Source: Cliona cf. orientalis
Taxonomy: Eukaryota; Porifera; Demospongiae; Clionaida; Clionaidae
Reading direction: 5' to 3'
NCBI GenBank assembly: GCA_963930775.1
Contig: OZ005701.1
Span: 6,827,669 to 6,891,668, forward strand
Length of the DNA: 64,000 bases
Shown: positions 22,348 to 34,500 of the stretch, piece by piece
Layout: each line of letters starts with the position of its first letter
Numbering within the stretch: the stretch's first letter is position 1
The notes under the pieces: generated by a model
Seen by the model: the letters and a program-made list of their open reading frames with translations, nothing else
Database searches by the model: none
Told to the model about the DNA's origin: nothing
Translations under genes and position numbers: made by a program

Positions 22348-22940
22348 TACCGTATAGCACAAAAATTTCGATGGATAAAAATTTCGTTCAATGCTCATAC
22401 TTTGTATTGGCACAAAAATTTCGCCGAATTTAATTTCGCCCACAGCGCTAGTGTGGGTTGCTCACCAGGAAGTAGTGGGTGGAGCTCTCGAATAAACACG
22501 CCACGCACGGGCCCGAATACCGCGTACAGTGCGTACGATCCTCGGCACGATCGATCTCTCGCTTCTTTGTTTCCTGGTCTTAGCTTGCTACACACCGTTC
22601 ACAGCAGTGTTGGCCTCTGCAATGGCGGAAGGCTATAGCTTTGATGATAGGGGTCCCGCAGGATCCAACAAATCCGAGGTGTAGTGTGGAAGTACAACAG
22701 TAGCGACATCAAGCTAGGCTGCAGATCGAGAAAGAAGTCTCAAGAGGTTTTGAATACCAGGTAAAACAGCTGATTGATGATCATGAGGCACTACTAGTAC
22801 TGCTTGGCAGCCACGTGTAAAAAAATTGTGACAAAATTTTCACTGGGTAAAATAATTCGCCGAAAAAAGTTTCGCCCACAACGTGCCTGGGTGAAAAAGG
22901 CGAAAATTTTCTCCAGGCGAAAATTTCCGGCTATACGGTA
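22348..22940. mobile_element. 593-bp TACCGTA-type element with a possible captured segment
   Basis: It begins TACCGTATAGCACAAAAATTTC and ends CGAAAATTTCCGGCTATACGGTA. The inner arms repeat AAAATTTCGCC words. The middle (about 22440-22770) differs: GC-richer, with a start-like context ATGGCGGAAGGCTATAGC at 22622 and splice-like GT/AG sites after it. This could be a captured promoter and first exon, but no product is recognisable. Confidence 0.6.
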
Positions 22941-24085
22941 TTAACAAAATAGTCAATATTTTCTATTCAAAGCCCATCCTAAAAACCACATTTTTCTAAA
23001 AATATCAGAAACAAAATGTTTTATCAAAAATCACTCAGGATAAAACTTTGATATTTGTTGAGACGAAGCAGCAAAATTAATTCTGTGGTTAATTAACGCT
23101 AATTAATAGGCCGCCTAATTAAAACTAATTAAAAAAAACACTTTTGGTGTCACGCCCACTATGACGTCATATTTTGAGGTTAATTAATGTAATTAATTTT
23201 CTGGAAAGAGTAAAAGTTGGGCTTTGTGATGATGCATAATTGATGTCCATAGCATGTTCTGATGCTGAGATATGTAGCATTATATTTGGTATTATACTGA
23301 CATGCAGATATAATAATGCTGACCCAGGTCTTAAGTATATACGCTGAGAACCAGTGGCACTGCTTACCTATACCAATCCCTTCTCTGCCTTGCAAGTCAT
23401 TATTTATAATGCTAATGATTGTGATCAATCTCTCGGGCATGTAATATAATATGCATGATCATAAAATCCTGAGACAAGAATTAATAATATTATTAAATTT
23501 AATGACACTGTATGATTATCATAATAATGAAAAACTTGACCACATCCCCAGTAGCTGCATAGTTCTAATGGTGCATGTGGTAAAGGTCGTCAATATACAC
23601 ATCGATGCCGGGGCCTCAATCGCAGAGATGGAGTCTAAGATGCTAAGATCGACTCTCGACTTCGAGTTTCGATGCTTCAATCAAAGGAGATGAACTCGAC
23701 AGCACAGTACAGCTTCCGAACTTCAGATCGGTCGTGGCATGGCGCGTGCTATAAATAGCGTAAGGCTAGCTTTATTTATCCACAGGATTACGTCAGCCAA
23801 GAGAACGCGTGAAGTTCGGCCAGCATTACTTGTCAGAGAAAGTAGTGCTCAGCTTTTAATGTATTCGCTGGATATGTATGTAAGTTAATATATGATTCTG
23901 TGGATTTTCAGGTCTCAGAAGTGTTCTGTAAAGGCTCTGAATTTTAGCGCTATGACGACATAGGTTACATCATAATTACAACATAATTACCTAATAACCG
24001 CAAAAAAGTAAATTTATACTGGGGATGTAATTATTATTATAGCTTGCGCTTGTAGCAAATCTAGATAAAATCTGTCTACTGAGTC
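22941..24085. other. AT-rich intergenic region downstream of YIPF6
   Basis: No exon is recognised. A GGTAAAGGTCGTCAAT motif lies at 23579. The sequence 23590-23700 has a short open frame without family resemblance. Confidence 0.4.
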
Positions 24086-27000
24086 CTAGATGAGAGGTCT
24101 GTTCTGAGCAAGAATCAAGCAGCTAATACAGAAGTAAAACAGTACAATGGGATATACAGCTAGAGCTTTCCGATCAGCCGGCAGATAGTCTGATAGAAAT
24201 CCAAGAGAGGCTGCAAATACAGAGGGAGCAGGTTAACAATTATATTATTATAATTTAAAAAATGCGCATTTTCTGGTGAAGGTCGTCAATCCCTTCATAA
24301 TAATAATATATGGATTGGATCATACGATTAACTATGGTACCTAGTCTAAGTCACAAGCATCTATCAGTAAAATTATTCCTACACGTAGTTTGAAGCCTAC
24401 GTGTGGATAGTAGAGGTAAAGGTCGTCAGGAAAATATGGTCTAGGCTTAACTGAAGCCACTCCTGCAGCCCAAAATTAATTATCGAAAACAGCTGAGGCT
24501 AGTCTAATCTATCGCTGGTCTCAGTAGTATTTGCCATACGACTTTCTCCAGACACAATAGTTAATTATTATCGTGTCAAGATTTTTTTTGTGATACACAC
24601 TACAATGTAACGATGAAAATTTCCCAAGATAATAATATTATATAACTAGCCTTGTTCCCAGGCCACTCCCAGTTTTCTTCATGGAACAACGAAAAACTGG
24701 GTGTAGCCTGCCATGGGAACGAGGCTCTAGTCCTGTTGTCAGAGCTACCTATTATATCATATAAATTATTGGTACTCTTAATTACCAGCACAGCTATAAT
24801 TACCGTATTTATTCTAAAAATTCGGCCCTTCTAACTATTCTGCACCCTTTACCGAATATAGTCTCTAATTTTTCGGCAAAGGTCATCATGCATATATGCT
24901 ATAAACGGGAATGGAATGCACACACAGACAGAATGTTGAATAATTTCTAAAAATTCGGCGAATCTAAAGCAATATTATTATTTTCATGCCAAAGTTTTAG
25001 AAGAAATACGGTATACTCACCCCAGGACGACCATACCAAGGCAACCATGATAATCGTGAATCGAATGAAGAAGATGAGCAGTGAGAAATGTGACACCATG
25101 AGAATGATGCGAGAGATGAGCAGAGAGAGAGACAGAGGAAGGAGACAGTAGCCAAGCGTACACACACTCTGAAAGAAGGATCTGTGTGTGTGTGTGGGGG
25201 GGGGGGGGGGGGGGGGAGGGAGGTGTGTGTGTGCAGTGACTGTACATGATTATGTACATTTTTGTTGCCATATCACATGACAGCTATATACATGTACTGA
25301 CATGCAACGTATAGTGTCATGGCTAGAGGGGGATCCTGCAATGAACAGGCAACGTTAATAGTGCCCCACCCTCCAATACCAGCACAGAGGGGGTTCAACT
25401 AAAAATCCAGTATTGATCTACTGGTACCCCCCCCCCCCTCCCAAAATGATAATACACAATGTCATGACATTGTGCATGTTCCCCTGAGTACCTGAGCATT
25501 GACCCTCCTACCAGCACAGAGGGTATTCAACTATTGATCTATAGGTACCCCCCCCCCCCCCCCAAAAAAAATGATAACATACACTTTCCCCTGAGAAGCT
25601 GAGTGTCACGGCGGCCCCTCCCCACACCAGTACAGAGGGGGCTAAACTAAAATTCAATATTGATACCCGCCCCAGTGATAACGTACACTTTTCCCCTGAG
25701 TAGCTGAGCATTGACAGTGACGACGGCGGCCCCTCCCCACACCAGTAGGAACACGTTGATGAAGTGAATGGTGTGCTGTTGTGATGCAGTCTGGTCCTGA
25801 GAGCGACCGTGGAGCAAGCTGCAGATACAATTATATATGTACATACATGTACATACATGTAGAGCGATATCATCCGAGTTTATATATAATCAAGAACTGG
25901 CTCAGTTAGGCACAATAAATTTCGTTTGCACACATGCAAAGGCAGAGCCATCTTTCAGTTGCGGGGACGGAGAGTATCACAAGGGTGGATACAGGAGGGT
26001 TAAAGCACCCTCTCCCCCCCCCCCCCCCCGGCCCCTTCATCAGCCAAGATGATCATGACAGTTCATGTATTATGTATACTGGCTTCAATGGACACAATAT
26101 TATTATTGCTGGACAGCCCATCCCATGGCCACTTCTACATTTGTACCTTCTCAGCTTTTCAATACTCTCCACAGAAAACTAAAGCCTAACTCTACAATAG
26201 GGCATGGGGACGAGATTACCTTAATAATGGTACGGGATCCCATGCACTACTTACATTGCCATGGAGACACACAGCAGAAGTGGACCCCACAAGTCCCCTG
26301 CAAGGTAGAGAATTGGATAGCAATACCAGAAATGGCAGTACATCATACTGTATATCACATGATGCATTAGAATCGTAGGGTAAAAGGTATGACATGTAGT
26401 GAAGTAATAGAAAAATTATCGATCTCTAAAATTAAGATTATGTAGGAATATTAGCCTCATCCATATGCAGGCCACTCCCATATTATTTCAATGTTCTGCA
26501 TGTAACATTGAAAACGTGGGAGTGGCCTGGGGACAAGGCTATATAGGAATATGGCATAATGACATAATTGCGTAGATCATGAATCACACTTTTAGCAACC
26601 ACACCTACATACCATCTCATCCCTAGACCCTCATTAAGTTTCTCTATAAACTACTTCATAAACGTTGTACTACTCACAGTCGTGTAGCAGTGCTTTGTTG
26701 GCTCTGACTGGCACAAGAACGTGGAAGCATTTGTGCAGAATTGCCTTCAGATCACGTTTCTGTAAGTAACAAACAGTGTAGACACAGTGTAACTGAACTG
26801 GTTATCATAGCGTGACATTGTAATTGTACATGCAAATATACACGTAGATAAGATGAAGGATCGTGATGCTCTAGACATGGCTCGGTTTGAGATAAAATTT
26901 TTTCACTGAGTACCAGTTGGTTCTCATAGTGATTCTCATAGGCTCTTGGTGGTTCTCATAGGTTCCCATAAGTTTTCAGTGGTTCTATAAGTTCTTGGTA

Positions 27001-27837
27001 GTTGGTATCCCATATCACAATTTAGTCTCGCTAGCCACACCCTTCAATCTCAAGAGAAAGAGGGTCTGGTGACCATGCGTACAGCTAGTTGTTCCGTCGG
27101 AATGCAATAATTACAAAATACGTCACGGGTAACCGCAAACAACGCGGGGCCGACTGTATTGCGCGCGCGCCGCATGTAAAGCGTTGCCAAGCAATAAATT
27201 TAAATCTCGAATCTGATTGGACGCGACCAAATCCTGTCGCCAGAACAATTCGTTGTATGCACGGTCACCAGACCCCTCTTTCCCTCGGATTGGGGGGTGT
27301 GGCGCGCGAGACTAATCACAATTCACTACTGCTACTACTACAGGCATTGGTCTACATGTAGTCTGGGTGTAGCCTTGTCCCCAGGCCCTCTCTCGATCTC
27401 CTAGCTTTTAATGTCGCAGCTAGTCTGGGTGTCAGCCCACAACCCCCACCCCGTCACAAGAGAGAAAGGGGCTGGTACCAACCCAGATGAACCTACAAAC
27501 TTCCCCTGAGGACAGTGCAACTATACTTTAACAAAGGATCACTACCTTACTATACTCTTCAATAGCTCAAACCATGTGATTAAACTCAAACACGTAGTTT
27601 TCATCATCACCAGACAATTTTACACGACTTTTAATAGCTACGCTATATATACTGATCATGAGGTATAATATAGCAGCAGCTCACCAGTGTTGTCCATACT
27701 GGCTCATCGAGTGTGGATCCTCCCTCATCTTCAACCTCGCCGTCCATGAGAGGGATACGGATCTCCCCGCTAACCTCGCCATCCAGGCCGCCAAGGTCGC
27801 CCAACTCCTGAAACTCCACTTCTACCTCTTTCGACAT
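24086..27837 (-). CDS. YIPF6: YIPF6, Yip1-family Golgi membrane protein, 231 aa
   Basis: Six minus-strand exons join in phase: 27837-27685, 26759-26678, 26297-26255, 25818-25687, 25181-25021, 24210-24086 (TAG). The product starts MSKEVEVEF, has the cytosolic SGEIRIPLMDGE segment, the conserved RDLKAILHKCFHVLVP and DLWGPLLLCVSMA, then LVWGGAAVVTVNAQLL, SFFQSVCTLGYCLLPLSLSL and RKALAVYPIVLFYF, ending NRPLI. This matches YIPF6 across its length (human about 236 aa), with five hydrophobic segments. Yip1-family proteins bind Rab GTPases and act in ER-Golgi membrane traffic. An in-frame Met ten codons upstream (27867) could also start translation; the shorter start is preferred because the extension is inside the promoter shared with RHEB. 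Exon 4's 3' end has been copied into a tandem repeat in the following intron, and a small transposon sits 7 bp from the exon 5 donor. Confidence 0.92.
24647..24727. repeat. TAGCCTTGTTCCCAGG inverted-repeat element
   Basis: Left arm TAGCCTTGTTCCCAGGCCA and right arm GGGAACGAGGCT. Inner arms around CCCAGTTTTTC and AAAAACTGGG are also complementary. Same family as 366-441, 26452-26541 and 28902-28978. Lies in a YIPF6 intron. Confidence 0.65.
24801..25013. mobile_element. TACCGTATTT miniature element beside the YIPF6 exon 5 donor
   Basis: Starts TACCGTATTTATTCTAAAAA and ends TTTTAGAAGAAATACGGTA. About 213 bp with TA at both edges. On the minus strand it begins 7 bp after the last base of YIPF6 exon 5, directly after the GTGAGT donor. 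Confidence 0.7.
25184..25229. repeat. (GT)n / poly-G tract upstream of YIPF6 exon 5
   Basis: A GT run followed by about 20 G. On the minus strand this is a C-then-CA tract just before the acceptor of YIPF6 exon 5 and may serve as its pyrimidine tract. Confidence 0.7.
25352..25760. repeat. Tandem repeat derived from YIPF6 exon 4
   Basis: Three to four imperfect units of about 110-140 bp, each with CCCCTCC...ACCAGYACAGAGGG, a C-run and TTCCCCTGAGNANCTGAG. The unit at about 25687-25760 is part of the real exon 4 (VWGGAAVVTVNAQLLRGK and its donor). The next unit still reads VLVWGGAAVTLS on the minus strand but is out of the gene model. The array thus arose by repeated duplication of an exon-intron boundary. 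Confidence 0.7.
26452..26541. repeat. TAGCCT...AGGCTA inverted-repeat element
   Basis: Arms carry GCAGGCCACTCCCA and TGGGAGTGGCCTGGGGACAA, about 90 bp in all, within a YIPF6 intron. Confidence 0.6.
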
Positions 27838-27976
27838 GATGGGCAGTATTCGAGTTCGAGTTGGCAACGGGTGTTTGATGTGACGACCATTACCTAATCA
27901 ATTGGATGATGTCATTGTTTATGAGTTTTGACGACCATTGCCGATTGTGAGCTTTTGAAAGAAGGAAGATTCAGTC
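27838..27976. promoter_or_regulatory. Bidirectional promoter between YIPF6 and RHEB
   Basis: The two start codons face away from each other 139 bp apart, so promoter and 5' UTRs of both genes must share this space. It holds two direct copies of TTTGACGACCATTRCC-like sequence (about 27877-27893 and 27926-27942), the inverse of the GGTAAWGGTCGTCA motif seen elsewhere. No TATA box is evident. Confidence 0.6.
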
Positions 27977-28229
27977 ATGCCTGCAAAGTCGAGAAAGATC
28001 GCGATCATGGGCTTCAGAGCCGTTGGTAAGGCGAAATATTTTGTTCTTTAAGTTTCCGTTGGAAATCGTGACTAAAGCTGTGATCGAATTATGGCTTTTA
28101 TTGAAAATTTATGTCACACCTGCACACACCATACACACCTGCATGAAGGCAAGTCCTCTCTAGTGATACAGTTCGTTGAGAATCAATTTGTAGACTCGTA
28201 TGATCCAACTATTGAGAACAGTAAGTTCA

Positions 28230-28274
<45 letters not shown>

Positions 28275-29315
28275 CCTACCTCCCTCTCTCATGTCTCCCT
28301 TTTCTCTTTGACTGCTAGACATGTACATAATGTCATGTATGGTTACGTAAACATTAAATTTTACTTACCTACAGCCTTTGAGAAGGTGGTACACTACCGA
28401 GGACAGGAGTATCTCACTCAGCTTGTTGACACTGCTGGACAGGTACTCCATGTACATACTATATTTTACATGTGCATGTGCATGTACATGTCATGCAATT
28501 GGTGAAGGTACCGTATAGCGGGAAATTTTCGAGGGAGAAAACTTTCGCGGATCAATAGGAAAGGAGCATTTCGCGGAGAAAACTTTCGTGGAATGTTAAA
28601 ACTGGTCGCATAATGGGTGTGGCATGCCTAGAATTTCGTGGAGAAAACTTTCGCGGATGGCTGAAAAATCGCGAAATTCGTGAAAGATTTCTCCCTCGAA
28701 AGTTTCCCGCTATAGGGTATTTGGCCTTTTTTGTTTTGAAGGAAGTGGACCACTTTATAAGACTCTGAGAAACCTTTGCACACTCAAGGGCTTGAATCAG
28801 CCTTTATCCCTTTGCAAAGCACCCCCAATGTATATAGATGTACCAGTCATTAGCAAAGCAAAATGGGTGTGGCTACTCGCATTTTGGACCATAGTGAGCA
28901 TTAGCCTTGTCCCCAGGCCACTCCCGATTTTTCAGTGTAATTATACATGGAAACATTGGAAACTCGGGAGTGGCATGCAATTGTTGCATTACAATGTATA
29001 ATGTGCCGGCCCAGTGTATGATGTCAGCGGCAATTGTGAATGAATTGATATGCCGTAATGTGCAGTTGTAAGTATGGAGTATACACCTGTTACTTTCTTA
29101 GAAATTGGTGATAACTAGCACGCTGAGCATGGGTGTTTCTTGTTAACCATAACAAATTTTGAATTCCCAAAGGTGTAAATATACACTGATGCAAACATAA
29201 CTGTATTATGTACTTTGTCACATGATATGTATATTATTAGTATTATTATGATCTCTATCACATCTTCGGGACATTTTTTTGACTGAAATATTATAACTCA
29301 ATCACTTACCTCTCT

Positions 29316-29347
<32 letters not shown>

Positions 29348-30792
29348 CCTCCCCTCTCTCTGTCCCCCTCCCCTCTCTCTGTCCCTCCCTCTCCCTCTCT
29401 CCTCCTCTCTTGTCCTCTATAGGATGAGTACTTTCTTCTTCCTCAGAGCTACACAGTGGGTATTCATGGCTTCGTGCTGGTCTACTCTGTGACCTCCATG
29501 AAAAGGTCAGTATCAGGGAAATGATAGCTACATGTATTTTGGGACTGGCGCTCGTCCCTCTTGAGTGAAATACTCCATGATAATATAGTACCCTGTATGC
29601 GAGCATTATATAATATAGGCAGAGCCACTGAGCTTGAGGTGCCTGGCCTCGATGATTAAGGGTGATATGTGAAGAAAGACTTCCTTCCTAGTACCTATGT
29701 ATAGTCTGTCCAGTGTGTATAATATGTATATGTATTATTATATGCTATGAAGCTTGACCTGCATACTGAAATTAATGTTAACAATAGAGAGACAATAAGC
29801 GTTGAAGGCTATTGTTTTGTTTGGTATAATTATTGTGGTGCGTCCATGCAGTTATGATGTAGTGAAGGTGATCCATGACAAGCTACTCGACCAGCTTGGA
29901 TCCAACAAGTAAGTGACCTTCAATGGGTGTCATCATATGCATGCTGGGACAAAGTACAAAATAATATGTACATACGTACGTATTAAGTTATGCCTTTGAA
30001 GGCTCAAATTGAAAAAAGGTGTTGCTATGAAAATTTGGCAGGGAACCGAAATAATTTAAAGGGTGGATGACAAATATATCCTGCTGACGTTTTTCTATCT
30101 TTTATACACTGTATATTTTCTTTTTCTGCACTCTCCATAGGGTTCCCATAGTGCTTGTGGGGAACAAGAGAGACCTCCACATGCAGAGAGTGGTCACATT
30201 TGAGATGGGGAAGAAGCTGGCCAACGAGTGGAACGTCTCCTTCATTGAGTCATCTGCCAAGCAAAATGAGGTCAGTTGAAACCTATAGGTGTGTGTTAGG
30301 GCGGGAAAGAGGGAGAGTTGAGAGGAAGGGAGAGAGAGGGAGAGAAAATGTAGAGCTCTTAGCCTTGTCCCCAGTTTTCACACTGGGGGCGTGGCTTATC
30401 TCTCTTCCCTCCCTCCCCCCTCCCTCTCTCTCTCTCTCTCTTTCTCAGTGTTCTTCCCAGCATACCTAAGGCATGTCGGCCAACAAGCCTTCAGTTTAGA
30501 ATTCCCTTTGATGTGGGAATGGTGCTAATCCATAAGCTTTGATGTGGCCACAGTCTCCACCCAAGCTATGCCCTATTATAATGCCTTAAATTTTGCCTGG
30601 GGAGAACACTGAAAGGGAGGGAGGGAGACAGGAAAAGTATAATTATGCCATTTTTTGTTGTTGTTTTTTCAAACCCTGAGTCATAAGATACGCCTTGCAC
30701 TATAGGAGGTGGACGTAGTGTTTCAGAGGATGTTGCAAGAGATTGAGAAGCAATCTGGGACTCAAGAAGATAGCAATTGTGTCATTTTGTAA
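27977..30792 (+). CDS. RHEB: Rheb small GTPase, 181 aa
   Basis: Seven exons join in phase: 27977-28025, 28149-28220, 28375-28442, 29423-29505, 29852-29908, 30141-30270, 30706-30792 (TAA). The product starts [20 protein letters not shown]: the P-loop with Arg where Ras has Gly, as in Rheb. It then has the switch [29 protein letters not shown] and ESSAK, the full G1-G5 set. Length is close to human Rheb (184). Rheb-GTP activates TORC1 on lysosomal and endomembranes and is switched off by TSC2. The C-terminus is CVIL: Cys as prenyl acceptor with a final Leu, which predicts geranylgeranylation rather than the farnesylation of vertebrate Rheb (final Met). Shares its promoter with YIPF6. Confidence 0.95.
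28509..28719. mobile_element. TACCGTA-type miniature element, copy 2
   Basis: 211 bp, in a Rheb intron. Nearly the same sequence as 8309-8519, including TTTCGCGGAGAAAACTTTCG and the ATGGGTGTGGCATGCC centre; the right end reads TAGGGTA instead of TACGGTA. Confidence 0.8.
28902..28978. repeat. TAGCCTTGTCCCCAGG element with a degraded right end
   Basis: Left arm TAGCCTTGTCCCCAGGCCAC; inner arms CACTCCCGATTTTTC and AAACTCGGGAGTG pair; the right terminal motif is lost. Lies in a Rheb intron. Confidence 0.55.
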
Positions 30793-31546
30793 CTTTGTAT
30801 GTGTGTGTTTTCTCACTTCTACTATTTCACGCTGCACTTTCATAATTATTATTAACACAAGCCTTTAAATTTATTATTATTGTAATTGTACAGTGTCACT
30901 CAACTGGGAGTTTAATAGAATGTTAAACGATGTTAACTCGCGAGGTGAGAGGCGCGGGGCTGTGCGCATACGCAATTGGTTAGTCAGTGCATACTGCCAA
31001 CTTAACATGGCTGCCTCATGTCAACTACATGTACATGTAGCCATGGTCTCTACAAGGAGTTTGTCTCCCTCCCTTCCCTCCACTTTGGTTAAGATTTTAA
31101 CTTTAATCTAGTGTAATACTTACTCTTCCATCCATTAGGGATGGGACGAGGGTGGTGGCTGTGTCTGTTCAATACAGGGGTTGTTCCCCGACATCACACC
31201 CGTGTATTGGTAGGTTAGTATGGTAAGGGATCAGGTACCCCATAACTTGGTTGGTCCCAACTGTTATGTCCCTTCAATTTGGTGGTAATGTTGGCCAAAT
31301 AGATTCAGGTATACTTTAACTGTCGATAATGGGCCCCACTTCAGTTAACCAGCAGTCTACCCGGGCACCAGCAGGTGTAGAGTGATGGTGGGTAGCAATA
31401 TGGTATGCATGGTGCGGGGGGTTGGAAGTGATCGTCAAAATCGCTAGCGCTAACGGCGATTGCGATCTTGCGTATGTTGACTCTACCCACTTATTTTGCA
31501 GGTATCCTAGCGCTTCCAGTCGGTACGTGGATTCGTTTTCAATGCA
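30793..31546. other. Intergenic region between RHEB and the kinase-Kelch gene
   Basis: No exon is recognised. A TTTGCAG at 31496-31502, about 45 bp upstream of the kinase ATG, could be an acceptor of a 5' UTR intron. A GTGATCGTCAAAATCG motif at 31428 resembles the dispersed GGTCGTCA motif. Confidence 0.4.
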
Positions 31547-34500
31547 ATGGATAGTCAACAACGCGCAGAGAATTCCCTGGAGCAGTACAGACTGCTCACT
31601 GCTCATGAAACGGGACTGGAATTTGGCAGAGGCTCCTACGCAGCAGTCGTTGAGGTGGACTACAAAGGTCTGCGCTGTGCTGGAAAGAAGATCCACCGCG
31701 TTCTCTACGAAGGACAAGTGGATAACTTAGTCAGGCGTTTCCAGGAAGAATGCAGGCTCCTGAGCCAACTTCGACACCCGCACATTGTCCAGTTCCTGGG
31801 CATCTACTTTGAGGTGGACACCAATGCACCAGTTCTGGTGATGGAGTTCCTGCCCACCACTCTCACCCAGTGCCTGGACCGCTATGGTGTCATGCCAGAG
31901 GAGATCAACTGCTCCATCCTTCAAGATGTGGCCGTTGGTCTGCGATACCTTCACGATCGACGTGATCCCATCATCCATCGCGACCTCTCCGCCAACAATG
32001 TGCTGTTGACGGCAGACATGAGGGCCAAGATCTCTGATCTGGGCGTGGCCAAGATTGTGGAGGATAATTCCAGCAGAATGTCCACCATGACCAGGGCTCC
32101 TGGAACACAGTGCTATATGCCACCAGAGGCAATGATGCATAGACCACGGTACAGTATTAAGGTAATTAAGTACCATACATACCACGTCACTGATGATGTA
32201 TAGCACTCATACAGATTCAATTATGACTGAAATTTCATTATGAAGCCAGATGAATACTGTGGAATATAACTCCCAAATGTTTGTTTTTCCATTGCATGTA
32301 ATAATTGAGAGAGCGAGATATGCGTGGTTGAATGCACCCCACTGAATTAAGGTCTTGTACCAATTCTGTAATCTGTTGGTGCATGACCCCTCGATCTCAT
32401 TATGATCATTATGATGATCTACACCCCTCTGGTAGCCGATAATAAACTTTGGTTGCTAGTCGCTTTAGAATTTGATTTAGTAACACAAGTGGTAGCCATC
32501 AATGACAATTTCTTGCATTTTCAGTGCTCGCCATGTGCTCCCTCTATCTTTAGCTCCCTCTTAATTTTTGGCTATCATCACAGCCTTAATAATATCCAAT
32601 GCTGCAGCAGCAATCACAAACAGAAAGTAATCTGACAGAATTGAGGCACGCATATAGCATAGACAGTTAAAATAACATAAATTATATCAAGAAATTTATT
32701 GTTATTAGTACTTGTAGCTAGCTATACTTAGTCAAAGCAGTAAGTTTATATAGTATATCTGACAGCTATTACCAACAGCTGCTACAGTTTGTTTTGGTTA
32801 TGTAAACCAGATTCAACAACAGTTGCACCCTAATCCAAATTCTGAAGTGCTTGCATAATTAGCTATAAGGTTTGAGTGCTATGGATTGAGCAGGCTAATA
32901 GATCCTAGCTGTCAATAATGAAGAATGATGATTGTCTGTCAGGGACAATTGCTCTTAGTGCATTAGTAGGTTCCATCTTATATACTACTTGATGTCTGAT
33001 CAATAGTCCCCCTACCAACAGTATCCTGTGCCTGCAGGAGCACGACAGTCGAGTCTAAGTTAAAGTCAGTATAACACGTAGTGTTCTGAAGAATACATGA
33101 CATGCAGGGTAACTCTGTTTCTGAGTAGTTCAGGCACAAATTTCTATGCCATAACTCAGTGGCCTATAAGATGTATGACAGATGAGTCTAACTTACATGT
33201 AGTGCTCTGAAGAATACATGATAGGGTAATTTAGTAGTCCAGGCACTTTAGCTAGCTGTACTCAGTGGCCTATAGGAAGGTATTTTGGAGTGGGGGTGGG
33301 GAGGTGGCTGAGAATTGGTCACTAATGGGAATCTGTGGTTAGGCCAAGCCACATGAGTGCATTCCTACGCTGCTATCCAATGATAATATCTCCTATTCAC
33401 ACAAAAAATAAAGGCTTCATGTAACATGAGATGATCAGAGAGAGAGAGAGAGAGAGACTAGCACATCAATTAACTTCAGTGTCTAATATTCATGATTTAT
33501 TCATAGTTTATTAACCAACAAATGGTTGACACTTGCACGTTAACTGCTGTGCATGAATTTCAGTTCCAAACCATATGTAGCCATTGGTCTTGAGTGGGAG
33601 TGACCATCCCACAGTGACATTCCAGGCCCACCCACATGTACCAAGGAATCGAGTAAACACAGCTACTGGTTGTTGTCATGAATCCACCTGTGCAGGTTGA
33701 CATCTTCTCTTATGGAGTGATGATGGTGCATGTGTTGAGTGGACAGTGGCCTTTCCCTGGAGAAGCTGTACGAGTCAACCCCAGAAATCCAAATAATCCT
33801 AACGACCTTGTTGGAGTGTCAGAGTTTGATCGTCGTGAAGAATACATCAATCTGATCGGAAACGAGCACCCTCTAATGATTTTGATCCAAGGATGTCTTA
33901 GCAACAGCCCCTCCCACCGCCCCACCTCCTCAGAGGTCCACCAGGGAGTGAGTGCAGTGGCAGCTGACCATCCTCCCTCCTTCACCAACAGAGTCGAGAT
34001 GATGGACAGGATAAAAACCATCAGTGAGGAAGCAGAAGCAACAAAAATGGAGAAAGAAGACATGCAAATGCAGATTTCAAATCTTCAAGCTGAAGTAGGA
34101 CGGTTGCAAAATTTTTCATCACCAAATAATGCTCAAGCCTCTGCAGCCCATAACTCAAGTAGAGGAACACAAGAAATAATGGACAGAACTGGCCCTAGAT
34201 CATTTCCACCGAATACAAGAATTGAATTCAAGAATGTGGCTGATATGCCATTGGCAATAGACGGTGCTAATTTAGTTCACATTGGAGGAAGCATATACGT
34301 TCACAGTAAGTATAGGGATAAAGGAGACTTGTTTGAATATACACTATGCAATGGAAGATGGAAGATTCTTCCTAAACCACCAGTAAGATGCTTTAGTATG
34401 TGCAGCATATTCGGAAAAGTCTTACTAGTTGGGGGTCAGCATACAGGAAGTATTCGTGAATTTGATGAAGCCTCCCAGCAGTGGGTTAAATCAACCTCCA

